A stretch of 10,762 nucleotides of DNA from an uncultured Eubacterium sp. (GTDB lineage: Bacteria > Bacillota_A > Clostridia > Lachnospirales > Lachnospiraceae). The position numbers and the translations under genes were made by a program. The notes beneath the pieces are model-generated. The model was not told the DNA's origin. It saw only the letters and a program-made list of their open reading frames with translations, and did no database searches. Of this stretch, positions 1-6,996 are shown in pieces. Location: assembly GCA_947653505.1 (NCBI GenBank), contig CANTHI010000075.1:1-10762 (forward strand), written 5' to 3'. Numbering within the stretch: position 1 is the first letter of the stretch; each line of letters opens with the position of its first letter.

Positions 1-73
1 GACGGGGCAAAGTTCCTCTCCCAGCTGGCTTTCACAGGCATTACATCAGATCGCCAGAACGTTCAGGTATTAA

Positions 74-147
74 TTTCTGCATGATGTTTCACTATAATAT
101 GCATAAAGCATTTCTGCATGATGTTTCGCTGTAGTGTGTGTAAAGCT
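74..147. repeat. Two tandem copies of a 37-bp repeat
   Basis: Copy one is 74-110 and copy two 111-147. Both start TTTCTGCATGATGTTTC and match at 30 of 37 positions. Six of the seven differences are transitions and the last base is a transversion. No gene overlaps the repeats convincingly. The function is unknown. Confidence 0.7.
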
Positions 148-158
148 TTTGAAAACCA

Positions 159-198
159 GCCGGATGGGAGGCAGACAGAGCACCGCCTCCCATCCGGC
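159..198 (-). terminator. Strong 14-bp hairpin, possible terminator for minus-strand transcripts
   Basis: A perfect 14-bp inverted repeat (arms 159-172 and 185-198, core CCGGATGGGAGGC) encloses a 12-nt loop. Read on the minus strand the stem is followed by TGGTTTTC, a short T tract. On the plus strand no T-run follows. It therefore suits a terminator for leftward transcription, for example of the glycosyltransferase relic upstream of it on that strand. A structural intergenic repeat is the alternative. Confidence 0.4.
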
Positions 199-332
199 GT
201 CCGCTTAGCCAATGCAATACACAACACTTTGTAAATTGTTATGCTCTTAAGTTCGCGTCTATGGGGCAAATTCCCTCTCCCAGCGTCCTCAAAGCCAGGC
301 AGATACGCCCTTATTTTTCTGGTAACGTATCA

Positions 333-518
333 TTACCGGAACTGGGAAATCAGACTTTTTTCCATATCTTTTAAAATACGGATGGAACACTCATCCGTGG
401 AAACGTCGCCTGCAATGATGATTTTTTGTGGCAGTACTGTTTGAGCGCATAAAGATTCAACAGCTTTGGGAATCATTGTTCTTTGATTATAACTTGTGAT
501 AACTGCCTCGATGTCCAT
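333..518 (-). pseudogene. N-terminal fragment of a family 2 glycosyltransferase
   Basis: The 61-residue reading frame matches the first strand-helix-strand of a GT-A fold family 2 glycosyltransferase. VITSYNQ (residues 6-12) is the usual start of the nucleotide-sugar binding fold. It is followed by a helix with AVESLCAQT and then IIIAGDVSTDE (33-43), equivalent to the family's IIVDDGSTDE. The first Asp of that motif is Gly here and the Gly is Val. The frame then stops, whereas family members run to roughly 250-350 residues with a DxD motif and a catalytic Asp. No continuation is seen in the 330 bp beyond it. It is most likely a truncated relic; translation of the stub is possible but would give no enzyme. 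Confidence 0.65.
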
Positions 519-717
519 TCTGAGACTATCTCTTTATTTATTTTACCTGCTATTATAAACTGTCCGGAATATCAGGACAATTTCATTGCTGTGATATGCT
601 GGACGGCTGTTGTGAAATATCTCCATGCTTTTTTTACAGAGTTTGGAAATCATGATGCATGATACGGTCTGTATTGTGAAAAATTTACCGGATCAGGGAA
701 AAAATCCAATTTTTTTA
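519..717. other. Intergenic region upstream of the kinase, no gene seen
   Basis: This AT-rich stretch lies between the glycosyltransferase stub and the kinase promoter candidate. It contains scattered weak promoter-like hexamers and an imperfect dyad around 650-665 (ATCATGATGCATGAT). No catabolite-repression (cre) box, riboswitch or RNA gene was recognised. Confidence 0.4.
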
Positions 718-746
718 ATGACAAATAACCAAAAAAAGAGTAACAT
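718..746 (+). promoter_or_regulatory. Candidate sigma-A promoter for the FGGY kinase
   Basis: The hexamer ATGACA at 718-723 (5 of 6 to TTGACA) and TAACAT at 741-746 (4 of 6 to TATAAT) are separated by 17 bp. They lie just ahead of the kinase ribosome binding site GGAGGTG at 774-780. The surroundings are A-rich, so a chance match is possible. Confidence 0.3.
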
Positions 747-784
747 AAAGAATAGCAAAAAAACAATATATTCGGAGGTGCTTC

Positions 785-2377
785 ATGAGCGAAATCAAAG
801 AAACAATTGTAAATGGAAAAGCCGTACTCGGCATCGAGTTTGGCTCTACCCGTATCAAAGCCGTGCTGATCGGAGAAGACAATGCACCGGTCGCATCGGG
901 TGCGCATGACTGGGAAAACCGTCTGGAGGATGGGATCTGGACGTATACGCTGGATGATATCTGGAACGGTCTGCAGGACAGCTATACGAAAATGACGGAG
1001 GATGTAAAGGAAAAATATGGGGTGGAAGTAACCTCGCTTGCCGCGATCGGTTTTTCGGCTATGATGCATGGTTATATGGTATTTGACAAAGCGGGTGAAC
1101 TGCTCGTGCCGTTCCGTACGTGGAGAAATACGATTACCGGACAGGCCAGTGAGCAGCTGACGGAGCTGTTCCAGTATCATATTCCGCAGAGATGGAGTAT
1201 TGCCCATCTGGATCAGGCGATTTTAAATGGGGAAGAGCATGTGGATAAAATCGATTATCTCGTTACGCTTGCAGGCTACATACACTGGCAGCTGACGGGT
1301 GAAAAGGTGCTTGGCGTTGGCGAGGCATCCGGAATGTTCCCGATTGATATTTCTGCGTGTGATTATAATCAGCGCATGATCAGCCAGTTTGATGAAAGAG
1401 TGGCAGCAAAGGGATATACGTGGAAATTAAGGGATATTTTGCCGAAAGTGCTCTCCGCAGGAGAAGCAGCAGGCAGTCTGACAGCAGAAGGGGCGAAAAA
1501 GCTGGATGTATCCGGAAAGCTGCAGGCAGGTATTCCGGTCTGTCCGCCGGAAGGGGATGCAGGTACCGGGATGGTAGCGACAAACAGCGTGGCAGTGCGT
1601 ACCGGCAATGTATCGGCTGGTACTTCAGTCTTTGGTATGGTTGTTATGGAAAAAGAGCTGTCAAAAGTATATGAGGAAATTGATCTTGTAACAACACCTA
1701 CTGGAAATCTGGTCGGCATGGTACACTGCAATAACTGTACTTCTGATCTGAATGCGTGGGTGAATCTGTTTAAGGAATTTGCGGAAAGCTTTGGAATGAC
1801 GGTAGATATGAACCAGCTGTTTGGAACCTTGTATAACAAAGCTCTGGAAGGGGATAAAAACTGTGGTGGTCTGCTGGCGTACAATTATTTTTCTGGTGAG
1901 CATGTAACCGGCTTTGACGCCGGACGTCCGTTGTTTGTGCGCAAGCCGGACAGTAATTTTAATCTTGCGAACTTTATGCGCGTACATCTGATGGCATCTT
2001 TAAGTGTCTTAAAAACAGGTCTGAACCTGATGCTTAAGGAAGAGGGCGTAAAAGTGGACAAGATGTTAGGGCATGGCGGTCTGTTTAAGACGAAAGGAGT
2101 CGGACAGAGTATTCTTGCTGCGGCAATAGACGCTCCGGTATTTGTGATGGAGACAGCAGGAGAAGGCGGCGCATGGGGAATTGCCCTGCTGGCGTCTTAT
2201 CTGGTCAACAAGGCAGATGGGGAAAGTCTGGATGATTATCTGAATGATAAAGTATTTGCCGGGCAGGAAGGAACAAGGATGGATCCGGATCCTGCGGATG
2301 TGAAGGGATTCGATGAATTTCTGGAAGTCTATACAGCGGGACTGCCGATTGAGAGAGCAGCAGTGGATCATATGTAG
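785..2377 (+). CDS. FGGY-family carbohydrate kinase (ribulokinase/xylulokinase-like)
   Basis: This is probably a cytosolic ATP-dependent sugar kinase that phosphorylates a pentulose. The 530-residue length is complete for the family. The phosphate-1 loop is GIEFGST (16-22), with Glu where many members have Asp. FSAMMHGYM (90-98) corresponds to the substrate-side QMHG region of xylulokinases. EGDAGTGM (256-263) carries the likely catalytic Asp258, and [13 protein letters not shown] (271-283) is the phosphate-2 motif. [18 protein letters not shown] (428-445) and [10 protein letters not shown] (456-465) form the C-terminal nucleotide-binding half. The ATG is supported by GGAGGTG four bases upstream. 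From memory, this 530-residue subtype is common in Lachnospiraceae and often sits with arabinose genes, and a clostridial relative has been proposed as an L-ribulokinase. No araA or araD is visible here, so the exact substrate is inference. The nearby GH53 relic fits arabinogalactan use. Confidence 0.88.
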   Translation: MSEIKETIVNGKAVLGIEFGSTRIKAVLIGEDNAPVASGAHDWENRLEDGIWTYTLDDIWNGLQDSYTKMTEDVKEKYGVEVTSLAAIGFSAMMHGYMVFDKAGELLVPFRTWRNTITGQASEQLTELFQYHIPQRWSIAHLDQAILNGEEHVDKIDYLVTLAGYIHWQLTGEKVLGVGEASGMFPIDISACDYNQRMISQFDERVAAKGYTWKLRDILPKVLSAGEAAGSLTAEGAKKLDVSGKLQAGIPVCPPEGDAGTGMVATNSVAVRTGNVSAGTSVFGMVVMEKELSKVYEEIDLVTTPTGNLVGMVHCNNCTSDLNAWVNLFKEFAESFGMTVDMNQLFGTLYNKALEGDKNCGGLLAYNYFSGEHVTGFDAGRPLFVRKPDSNFNLANFMRVHLMASLSVLKTGLNLMLKEEGVKVDKMLGHGGLFKTKGVGQSILAAAIDAPVFVMETAGEGGAWGIALLASYLVNKADGESLDDYLNDKVFAGQEGTRMDPDPADVKGFDEFLEVYTAGLPIERAAVDHM

Positions 2378-2656
2378 TAAAGCAGTTATGAACGATAACA
2401 GTCCGGATAAACGGAGCTGTGCGTGACGGCTGGTGGCGCAGTTCTGCATTTGCGGGTGCAGGGCTGCGGGGCCGGAGCGCGGAAAGGCAGCCTGATAACG
2501 GGAAAATAATATATTGCAGGACAGCCGGATACAGGCATATGGAAATATATCGAAGGATGATCACACAAATGAGCAGGGTGATATTCTGCAGGGCAGCCGG
2601 ATGGGGGAACAGAAAGATACATTACGGGAAAATCAAAATGCTCTGAAAGAATGGGT
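2378..2656. other. Non-coding stretch downstream of the kinase with short degenerate repeats
   Basis: No convincing gene or terminator is seen after the kinase stop. The first part is GC-rich (about 2420-2490). Two related segments, GCAGGACAGCCGGATACAGG near 2515 and GCAGGGCAGCCGGATGGGGG near 2587, match at 16 of 20 positions. Open frames here on either strand have no recognisable protein character. Confidence 0.4.
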
Positions 2657-2678
2657 GCATATATATATATATATATGC
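2657..2678. repeat. Alternating (AT)9 tract inside a perfect 22-nt palindrome
   Basis: Nine AT dinucleotides flanked by GC on both sides make a fully self-complementary 22-nt sequence. It lies just upstream of the GH53 relic. It is a simple-sequence tract likely to vary in length and able to melt or extrude easily. No protein-coding role is apparent. Confidence 0.7.
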
Positions 2679-2680
2679 GC

Positions 2681-3098
2681 ATCAAAAAAACAACAGGCGG
2701 TGTACGAATATACAAAAGAAAGCCTGCAGACAATTTTAGAAGCCGGTGGAGGTGCCGGTATTATCCAGATTGGAAATGGGATAAATTAGAGACTGGCTGA
2801 AGAGAAGAAAAGGAAGCGTATGATCCGATGATTTCTTATGCGCAGATACTGGAAGAAGCAGGACTGGATTAGGAAAGCTTTTTAAATGCAGATATTGGAA
2901 GAAGCAGGACTGGATTAGGAAAGCTTTTTAAATGCGGATGCTGGAAGGAGCAGGACTGGATTAGGAAAGCTTTGTATGCGCAGATACTGGAAAAAGCAGA
3001 ACTGGATTAGGAAAGCTTTGTATGCGCAGATACTGGAAAAAGCAGGACTGGATTTAGGAAAGTTCTATGAAATATATGACAACCATACGAAAACATAA
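2681..3098 (+). pseudogene. Broken GH53 endo-beta-1,4-galactanase (arabinogalactanase) relic
   Basis: Translated pieces match the central part of GH53 galactanases, which cut beta-1,4-galactan side chains of pectin. The frame from 2681 reads AVYEYTKESLQTILEAG then AGIIQIGNGIN and a stop at 2787. GH53 enzymes have VQVGNE-(I/T)-N here, the Glu being the general acid. In this copy it is Gly. Beyond the stop the same frame reads RLAEEK, resembling the family's NGLAGE. In another frame (2819-2872) YDPMISYAQILEEAGLD resembles the family's YAKTLKENGVDYD stretch. The last repeat copy continues as GLDLGKFYEIYDNHT, spaced like GVDYDVF-xxx-Y. Stops, a frameshift, an internal deletion and five tandem copies of a 46-bp piece rule out a working enzyme. 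Start and end are approximate; the N-terminal part and the second catalytic Glu region are absent. Confidence 0.65.
2838..3071. repeat. Five tandem copies of a 44-50 bp repeat
   Basis: Copies begin at about 2838, 2886, 2932, 2976 and 3022. Each starts ATGC(G)(C)AGATA or similar and contains GAAGCAGGACTGGATTAGG (with A/G changes) and then AAAGCTTT. Unit lengths are about 48, 46, 44 and 46 bp, with the last copy diverging near 3062. Because the unit is not a multiple of three, the array shifts frame, and TAG ends the AGLD reading in four copies. The fifth copy has an extra T that restores an open frame. The repeat appears to be an amplified internal segment of the GH53 relic. Confidence 0.85.
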
Positions 3099-3160
3099 TA
3101 GGAATGCGCTTGGGAAAGAAACACTTGTGTTGGAAACGGCTTCTTGTTATAAAAATATCT

Positions 3161-3369
3161 GATAAAGAAATATTTGACAAAGAAATATTTGACAAAGAAA
3201 TATTTGACAAAGAAATATTTGATAAATAAATACTTGATAAAGAAATGTCAGATAAAGAGATGGCTGATAAAGAAATACCAGATAAAGAGATATCAGATAA
3301 AGAAATGCCTGATAAAAAATATCTGATTTAAAATATTTAAATAAAGAAATATTTAATAAAGAAACATTT
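3161..3369. repeat. 15-bp minisatellite (GATAAAGAAATATTT), 12 clear copies
   Basis: Ten copies run head to tail without a break from 3161 to 3310. Next come about 29 bp of degenerate sequence (3311-3339), then two further copies at 3340-3354 and 3355-3369. The consensus translates as the pentapeptide DKEIF, with variants DKEMS, DKEMA, DKEIP, DKEIS and DKEMP. One copy carries TAA in place of GAA at 3227. Copies 1 to 4 create TTGACA at 3174, 3189 and 3204, and TTGATA at 3219 and 3234. The array ends 8 bp before the ribosome binding site of the secreted-protein gene. The only ATG frame entering it (from 3104) has no good ribosome binding site and stops at 3227. Confidence 0.9.
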
Positions 3370-3392
3370 GGGGAAACAGGAGGAAGTATCAT

Positions 3393-4400
3393 ATGTTTAA
3401 GAAAACAAACTGGCAAAAGAATTACCGTCAGGTATTGCGCAGCTGCTGCGTACTGACACTGCTGGCAGGAATGCTGTTGCCGGCGTCTGCAGCGGTGCAC
3501 CGTCAGCAGATACAGGCCGCGGACCGGCTGGATCAGGTTCTGGTAAAGGCGCCGGATCAGAAAGTAACAGATTTTAGAATTACTGCGGCAACGATGGATT
3601 CGGTCACATTGTCATGGACAAAAGCATCTGATGCGCAGACTTATTATATTACCTACTGGGAATCAGGCAAACCAAGTACGTCCGCAGACCGGGATGATAT
3701 CGGAGATGTATCGGAATGTACGATTACCAACCTCAGGCAGGCGGAATATATCTTTCAGATCCAGTCGGCAAATAAACTGCATACCGGGATTCCATTGAAA
3801 GGGGCTATTGCTAAGGTGGATGGAGCACCGGCTGCTGTAGTTCCGTCGGAGGTGAAGATCAATCATGTGAAAACGGGATACTGCTCTTTTTTCGTCAGTG
3901 GTCTGGGCAGCTTTTACCGGACAGAGGCAGAGATTTATGACGGCGCGGGCCAGCTGCTGGAAAGCAGTGAGGGCAACAGTGACGGAATTGCGGTGGAAGA
4001 CGATGATATCAGGAATAATGGGTTTTATACAGTCCGTGTACGTGGATTTTACGATCAGGCAGGCGGATACCGCAGCTATGGAGACTGGACGGATGCGGTA
4101 TATTTTTCCACACCTTTTAAGTCTCTAAAAACGGGTCAGAAAAATGGGAAAGCGGTTATCAAATGGCCGGCCGTACGGGGAGCGCAAAAGTATACGGTAT
4201 ATCTGTCTAAAAATGCGTCCAGCGGGTTTAAGAAAGCAGCAGAAACAGAAAATACATCGGTAACTGTTGCAAAATACGGAGGCGCAAAGCTCAAAGCAGG
4301 CAAGACTTACTATGTCAGGGTAACTGCAAAAATGACGGCAGAAAATGAGACCTATACCGTCAGCAGCGCGCCTGTAAAAATAAAAATGAAGTCCCGTTAA
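3393..4400 (+). CDS. Secreted fibronectin type III-like domain protein
   Basis: This is a predicted exported protein of 335 residues. A signal peptide is clear: a basic N-terminus (KK, K, R), a hydrophobic core VLTLLAGMLLP (20-30) and an ASA-A cleavage site after residue 33. Residues about 56-140 form an FN3-like beta domain (VTLSWTKASDAQTYYITYWE, then ECTITNL and EYIFQIQSANK). Residues about 150-238 look like a second, more divergent beta domain. Residues about 240-332 form a third, with VIKWPAVRGAQKYTVYLSK and TYYVRVTAK. No LPXTG anchor, choline-binding or catalytic motif was found, so it may be released or held by partners. AGGAGG at 3378-3383, nine bases before the ATG, fixes the start. 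The following YhgE/Pip gene begins 33 bp downstream, suggesting co-transcription. The specific role is unknown. Confidence 0.85.
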   Translation: MFKKTNWQKNYRQVLRSCCVLTLLAGMLLPASAAVHRQQIQAADRLDQVLVKAPDQKVTDFRITAATMDSVTLSWTKASDAQTYYITYWESGKPSTSADRDDIGDVSECTITNLRQAEYIFQIQSANKLHTGIPLKGAIAKVDGAPAAVVPSEVKINHVKTGYCSFFVSGLGSFYRTEAEIYDGAGQLLESSEGNSDGIAVEDDDIRNNGFYTVRVRGFYDQAGGYRSYGDWTDAVYFSTPFKSLKTGQKNGKAVIKWPAVRGAQKYTVYLSKNASSGFKKAAETENTSVTVAKYGGAKLKAGKTYYVRVTAKMTAENETYTVSSAPVKIKMKSR

Positions 4401-4433
4401 TCCATCCAGTTATAAAATCAGGCAGGAAAAGCT

Positions 4434-6542
4434 ATGCGGAATATTAGAAAAATATTTTTCAGAGATGCGGCGTCACTTTTAAAAAATCCATTTGCACTTA
4501 TTATTGCCGGAGGGTTATGTATCCTTCCGGCATTATATGCATGGTTTAATATTTACTCCAACTGGGATCCATATGGCAATACAGGAAATATCAAAATTGC
4601 GGCAGTCTCTATGGACAAAGGGTATCAGGATGCACAGGGAAATCTGGTGAACGTGGCAGATACGGTCATGGATACGCTAAAGGAAAACAAAAGTATTGCA
4701 TGGACGTTTGTAAAAACAAAAGATGAAGCGGTCAGTGGTGTTTATGACGGCAGTTATTATGCGGCGGTGGTATTTGAGGAAGATTTTACGAAATGTATGT
4801 ATCAGGGATTTCTGGACGGTTTAAATCGCCCGACTGTTACATATTACGAAAATGAAAAAAAGAATGCGGTCGCGACAAAAATAACGGATACAGCGGTATC
4901 CACGCTGGAGACAAATATCAATGAGCAGTATATCTCGCTGGTTGTCAGTCTGTTGTTTGACAGGCAGAAGGATGTAGTAAATAATATGGACGCAGAGGAG
5001 ATTACTTCTGGAATTGTGTCTAAAATCGAACGGACAAGGGAGACGGCGGACCGGTTTTCCGATGTTGTAAAGTCTCTGGTGCAGGCAAATGATAAACTGA
5101 CGGCTTCTCTGGAAGCAGCCAATGGTGATCTGGGCACGATCGGCAGCAATCTGGAGCATGTGCAGGCGGAGATTTCCGATGTGCCGGATCTGGAAGCTCT
5201 GGCGGATCTTTTAAATGCGGCCAACGCGCAGGCTGTCCAGTCTGTCAGCGATGCGCTGGCGCAGCTGAGACTCGCGCAGAGGACACAGATACAGGAACAA
5301 AAAAATGCTTATTACGAACGGTTTGGAACGAGTATTTCCAGTGCGAAAAGCTCGCTGGACCAGCTGATTAATTCACTACAGTCACTTAATGCGGCGACGC
5401 TGCATATTTCACAGGGGATGATCCTGTCACAGCTGGAAAATCAGTCACAGGCGCTGGGGGCAATGCAGCAGCGGATCGCCAGCCGTTCCCAGACACAGGA
5501 TGCAGGAGCGCTGGAGCAGCTGTATCAGATGGAGCAGCAGTTAGAGCAGCAGATATCCAGTGTACAGCAGATTCTGCAGACGAGTGTGAGCCAGTCCCTG
5601 GCGATGCTTGGCAATGAGCTGCAGAAGGCTTCTATGGAAATCTCACAGGTTATTGGGAATATCAGGGAGGATACGCAGCTGCTCGGCACGATTTTACAAA
5701 GCGGCGGCACTGCGATTAAACTGACGAATCAGAGCTTTTCCGGCATGGCCAAAGATCTGGACAGCATCAGCAGCAAACTGGATCAGATTACGGATGTGAT
5801 CAATGGAATCAGTGAGGCACAGCTGGCGCAGAATGTTTTAGATTTTGTACAGGGAAATTCGCAGGAATATGGGGCATTTTTTGCAGAGCCGGTTTCCATC
5901 GAGACACAGACGGTATATCCCGTGGAAAACTATGGTTCTGGTGTGGCTCCTTTTTATACGACACTGGCATTGTGGGTCGGTGGGGTTGTACTCGTTTCAC
6001 TAATTAAAGTAAAAGCGCACACAGACGGAATTTCCAGTCCCAGACCGTACGAACTGTTTCTGGGCAGATATCTGCTGTTTCTGATGCTGGCGCTGATACA
6101 GGCCGCGATCACAGTATGGGGTAATTTTTATCTGCTGCATATCCAGTGTCTGCATCCAAGACGGTTTTTACTGGCAGCTTTTGTGACAAGTTTTACGTTT
6201 TCCCTGCTGATCTATGCGCTGACGATTTCTTTTGGAGATCTGGGCAAAGCAGTTATCGTAGTGGTGATGGTGATTCAGATTGCGGGGTCAAGCGGGACGT
6301 ATCCGATCGAGATACTGCCCCGGTTTTATCAAAAGCTATATATATTCTTTCCGTTTCCGTATGCTATTAATGCGATGCGGGAGGCAATTGCGGGGATGTA
6401 TGAGCAGGATTACACACTGTACCTGCTGCGCCTGCTGTTATTTGCCGTAGCGGCACTGGCGCTGGGACTGGTAATCAGACTGCCGTTCCGGAAATTTTAT
6501 CATTTTGTGGAGCAGCGGATGGAAGATACGCAGATGATGTAG
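4434..6542 (+). CDS. YhgE/Pip-family membrane protein with long coiled-coil ectodomain
   Basis: This is a 702-residue integral membrane protein of the YhgE/Pip (phage infection protein-like) family, whose C-terminal half has ABC-2-type permease topology. One helix lies near the N-terminus (about 20-40, FALIIAGGLCILPALYAWFN). It is followed by the family hallmark NWDPYGNTGNIKIAAVSMDKG and by YDGSYYAAVVFEEDF. Residues about 195-490 are Gln-, Ser- and Leu-rich with coiled-coil character and few hydrophobic runs, presumably outside the membrane. Five more helices follow at about 507-524, 546-568, 577-601, 603-622 and 664-685. The start has CAGGA at 4424-4428. The stop codon overlaps the ribosome binding site of the next gene, so the two are translationally close. 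Relatives include the phage receptor component Pip and, more distantly, EsaA of type VII secretion. Its own function is not established. Confidence 0.9.
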   Translation: MRNIRKIFFRDAASLLKNPFALIIAGGLCILPALYAWFNIYSNWDPYGNTGNIKIAAVSMDKGYQDAQGNLVNVADTVMDTLKENKSIAWTFVKTKDEAVSGVYDGSYYAAVVFEEDFTKCMYQGFLDGLNRPTVTYYENEKKNAVATKITDTAVSTLETNINEQYISLVVSLLFDRQKDVVNNMDAEEITSGIVSKIERTRETADRFSDVVKSLVQANDKLTASLEAANGDLGTIGSNLEHVQAEISDVPDLEALADLLNAANAQAVQSVSDALAQLRLAQRTQIQEQKNAYYERFGTSISSAKSSLDQLINSLQSLNAATLHISQGMILSQLENQSQALGAMQQRIASRSQTQDAGALEQLYQMEQQLEQQISSVQQILQTSVSQSLAMLGNELQKASMEISQVIGNIREDTQLLGTILQSGGTAIKLTNQSFSGMAKDLDSISSKLDQITDVINGISEAQLAQNVLDFVQGNSQEYGAFFAEPVSIETQTVYPVENYGSGVAPFYTTLALWVGGVVLVSLIKVKAHTDGISSPRPYELFLGRYLLFLMLALIQAAITVWGNFYLLHIQCLHPRRFLLAAFVTSFTFSLLIYALTISFGDLGKAVIVVVMVIQIAGSSGTYPIEILPRFYQKLYIFFPFPYAINAMREAIAGMYEQDYTLYLLRLLLFAVAALALGLVIRLPFRKFYHFVEQRMEDTQMM

Positions 6543-6548
6543 GAGGTG
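6541..6548 (+). promoter_or_regulatory. Ribosome binding site overlapping the previous stop codon
   Basis: AGGAGGTG begins inside the TAG stop of the upstream YhgE/Pip gene. Only three bases separate AGGAGG from the ATG at 6550, shorter than usual. A TTG two codons later, at 6556, would sit at a more typical nine-base distance. The true start of the small membrane protein could therefore be either. Confidence 0.6.
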
Positions 6549-6549
6549 T

Positions 6550-6978
6550 ATGCGTTTGGATTATGAACAGTACCAGAATCTGTTCCGGCAGCTGATAAAA
6601 GAAGAGGAACAGATGCATATCGAAAACCAGAAACGGATTAAATCCGGTATCCAGTGTCTGATCTGGATACCAATGATCTTTCTCGTATTGTTATTTTTGA
6701 CAGAAAGTGAAAAAGTGATCTTTCTCGTGTTGTGGGTAGTTTCTTTATTTATAATTGCAAGTTATTTAATCTATATTGAATATATAGATTTCCAGGCGCA
6801 GGAACGTCTGCACAGATATATGGATCAGGAATCCATTTCCCAGTCCGGACTGATTGGCGCTGATATCGAGGCATTTGAGGAAACGGTCAGCGAGCTGCTG
6901 CGTCAGATTGATGAAAAGAAAGCGCAGAATCGTCAGAAGATGCGGCAGCTGCTGGAACACAAATTTCCAGATGCATAA
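6550..6978 (+). CDS. Small two-helix membrane protein between YhgE/Pip genes
   Basis: I do not recognise a named family. The 142-residue protein has a charged N-terminus rich in Glu, Gln and Lys (1-32), then two hydrophobic helices at about 34-51 and 56-76 joined by a short TESEK turn. An amphipathic, probably coiled-coil C-terminal tail (80-142) follows, rich in Glu, Gln and Lys. Both ends probably face the same side of the membrane, and the basic-acidic tails suggest the cytoplasm. It lies 7 bp after one YhgE/Pip gene and 18 bp before the other, so it is almost certainly made with them and is a reasonable candidate subunit or assembly factor. If TTG at 6556 is used, the protein is two residues shorter. 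It has no catalytic motif. Confidence 0.82.
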   Translation: MRLDYEQYQNLFRQLIKEEEQMHIENQKRIKSGIQCLIWIPMIFLVLLFLTESEKVIFLVLWVVSLFIIASYLIYIEYIDFQAQERLHRYMDQESISQSGLIGADIEAFEETVSELLRQIDEKKAQNRQKMRQLLEHKFPDA

Positions 6979-6996
6979 AGGAAAGGGAAATACGTC

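Larger units (their letters stand above)
4..284. repeat. Pair of 22-nt direct repeats (4-25 and 263-284)
   Basis: The two 22-nt stretches both begin GGGGCAAA and end CCTCTCCCAGC, and agree at 20 of 22 positions. They lie about 260 bp apart and bracket the 37-bp tandem repeats and the hairpin. No terminal inverted repeats or transposase were seen, so this is described only as a repeated segment flanking non-coding DNA. It may be a scar of duplication or a dispersed intergenic element. Confidence 0.5.

Noticed and set aside
1..84. C-terminal end of an upstream gene entering the window
   Set aside because: One frame is open for 27 codons, but the other frames are open for similar lengths. The stretch contains one copy of a repeated non-coding motif, so it cannot be told from chance.
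650..1207. 185-residue minus-strand reading frame across the kinase start
   Set aside because: It overlaps the kinase promoter, ribosome binding site and catalytic N-terminus, and its composition looks like antisense of coding DNA.
1369..1884. 171-residue minus-strand reading frame inside the kinase
   Set aside because: It lies wholly within the FGGY kinase, whose motifs and ribosome binding site are clear; the antisense frame shows no family features.
2386..2733. Minus-strand and plus-strand frames in the gap after the kinase
   Set aside because: No recognisable motifs, no good ribosome binding sites, and several frames cross the AT tract and the GH53 relic.
3174..3209. Definite promoter for the FN3-like gene in the minisatellite
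   Set aside because: The TTGACA hexamers are real but come from the repeat, and no good -10 lies at 16-18 bp. It is kept only as a hypothesis.
2838..3369. CRISPR array
   Set aside because: The 46-bp and 15-bp units are head-to-tail with no unique spacers, and no cas genes are present apart from the Cas2-like fold of VapD, which is a separate family.
3147..3500. 117-residue minus-strand protein across the minisatellite
   Set aside because: It is open only because the 15-bp unit has no stop in that frame. It runs antisense into the well-supported signal-peptide gene.
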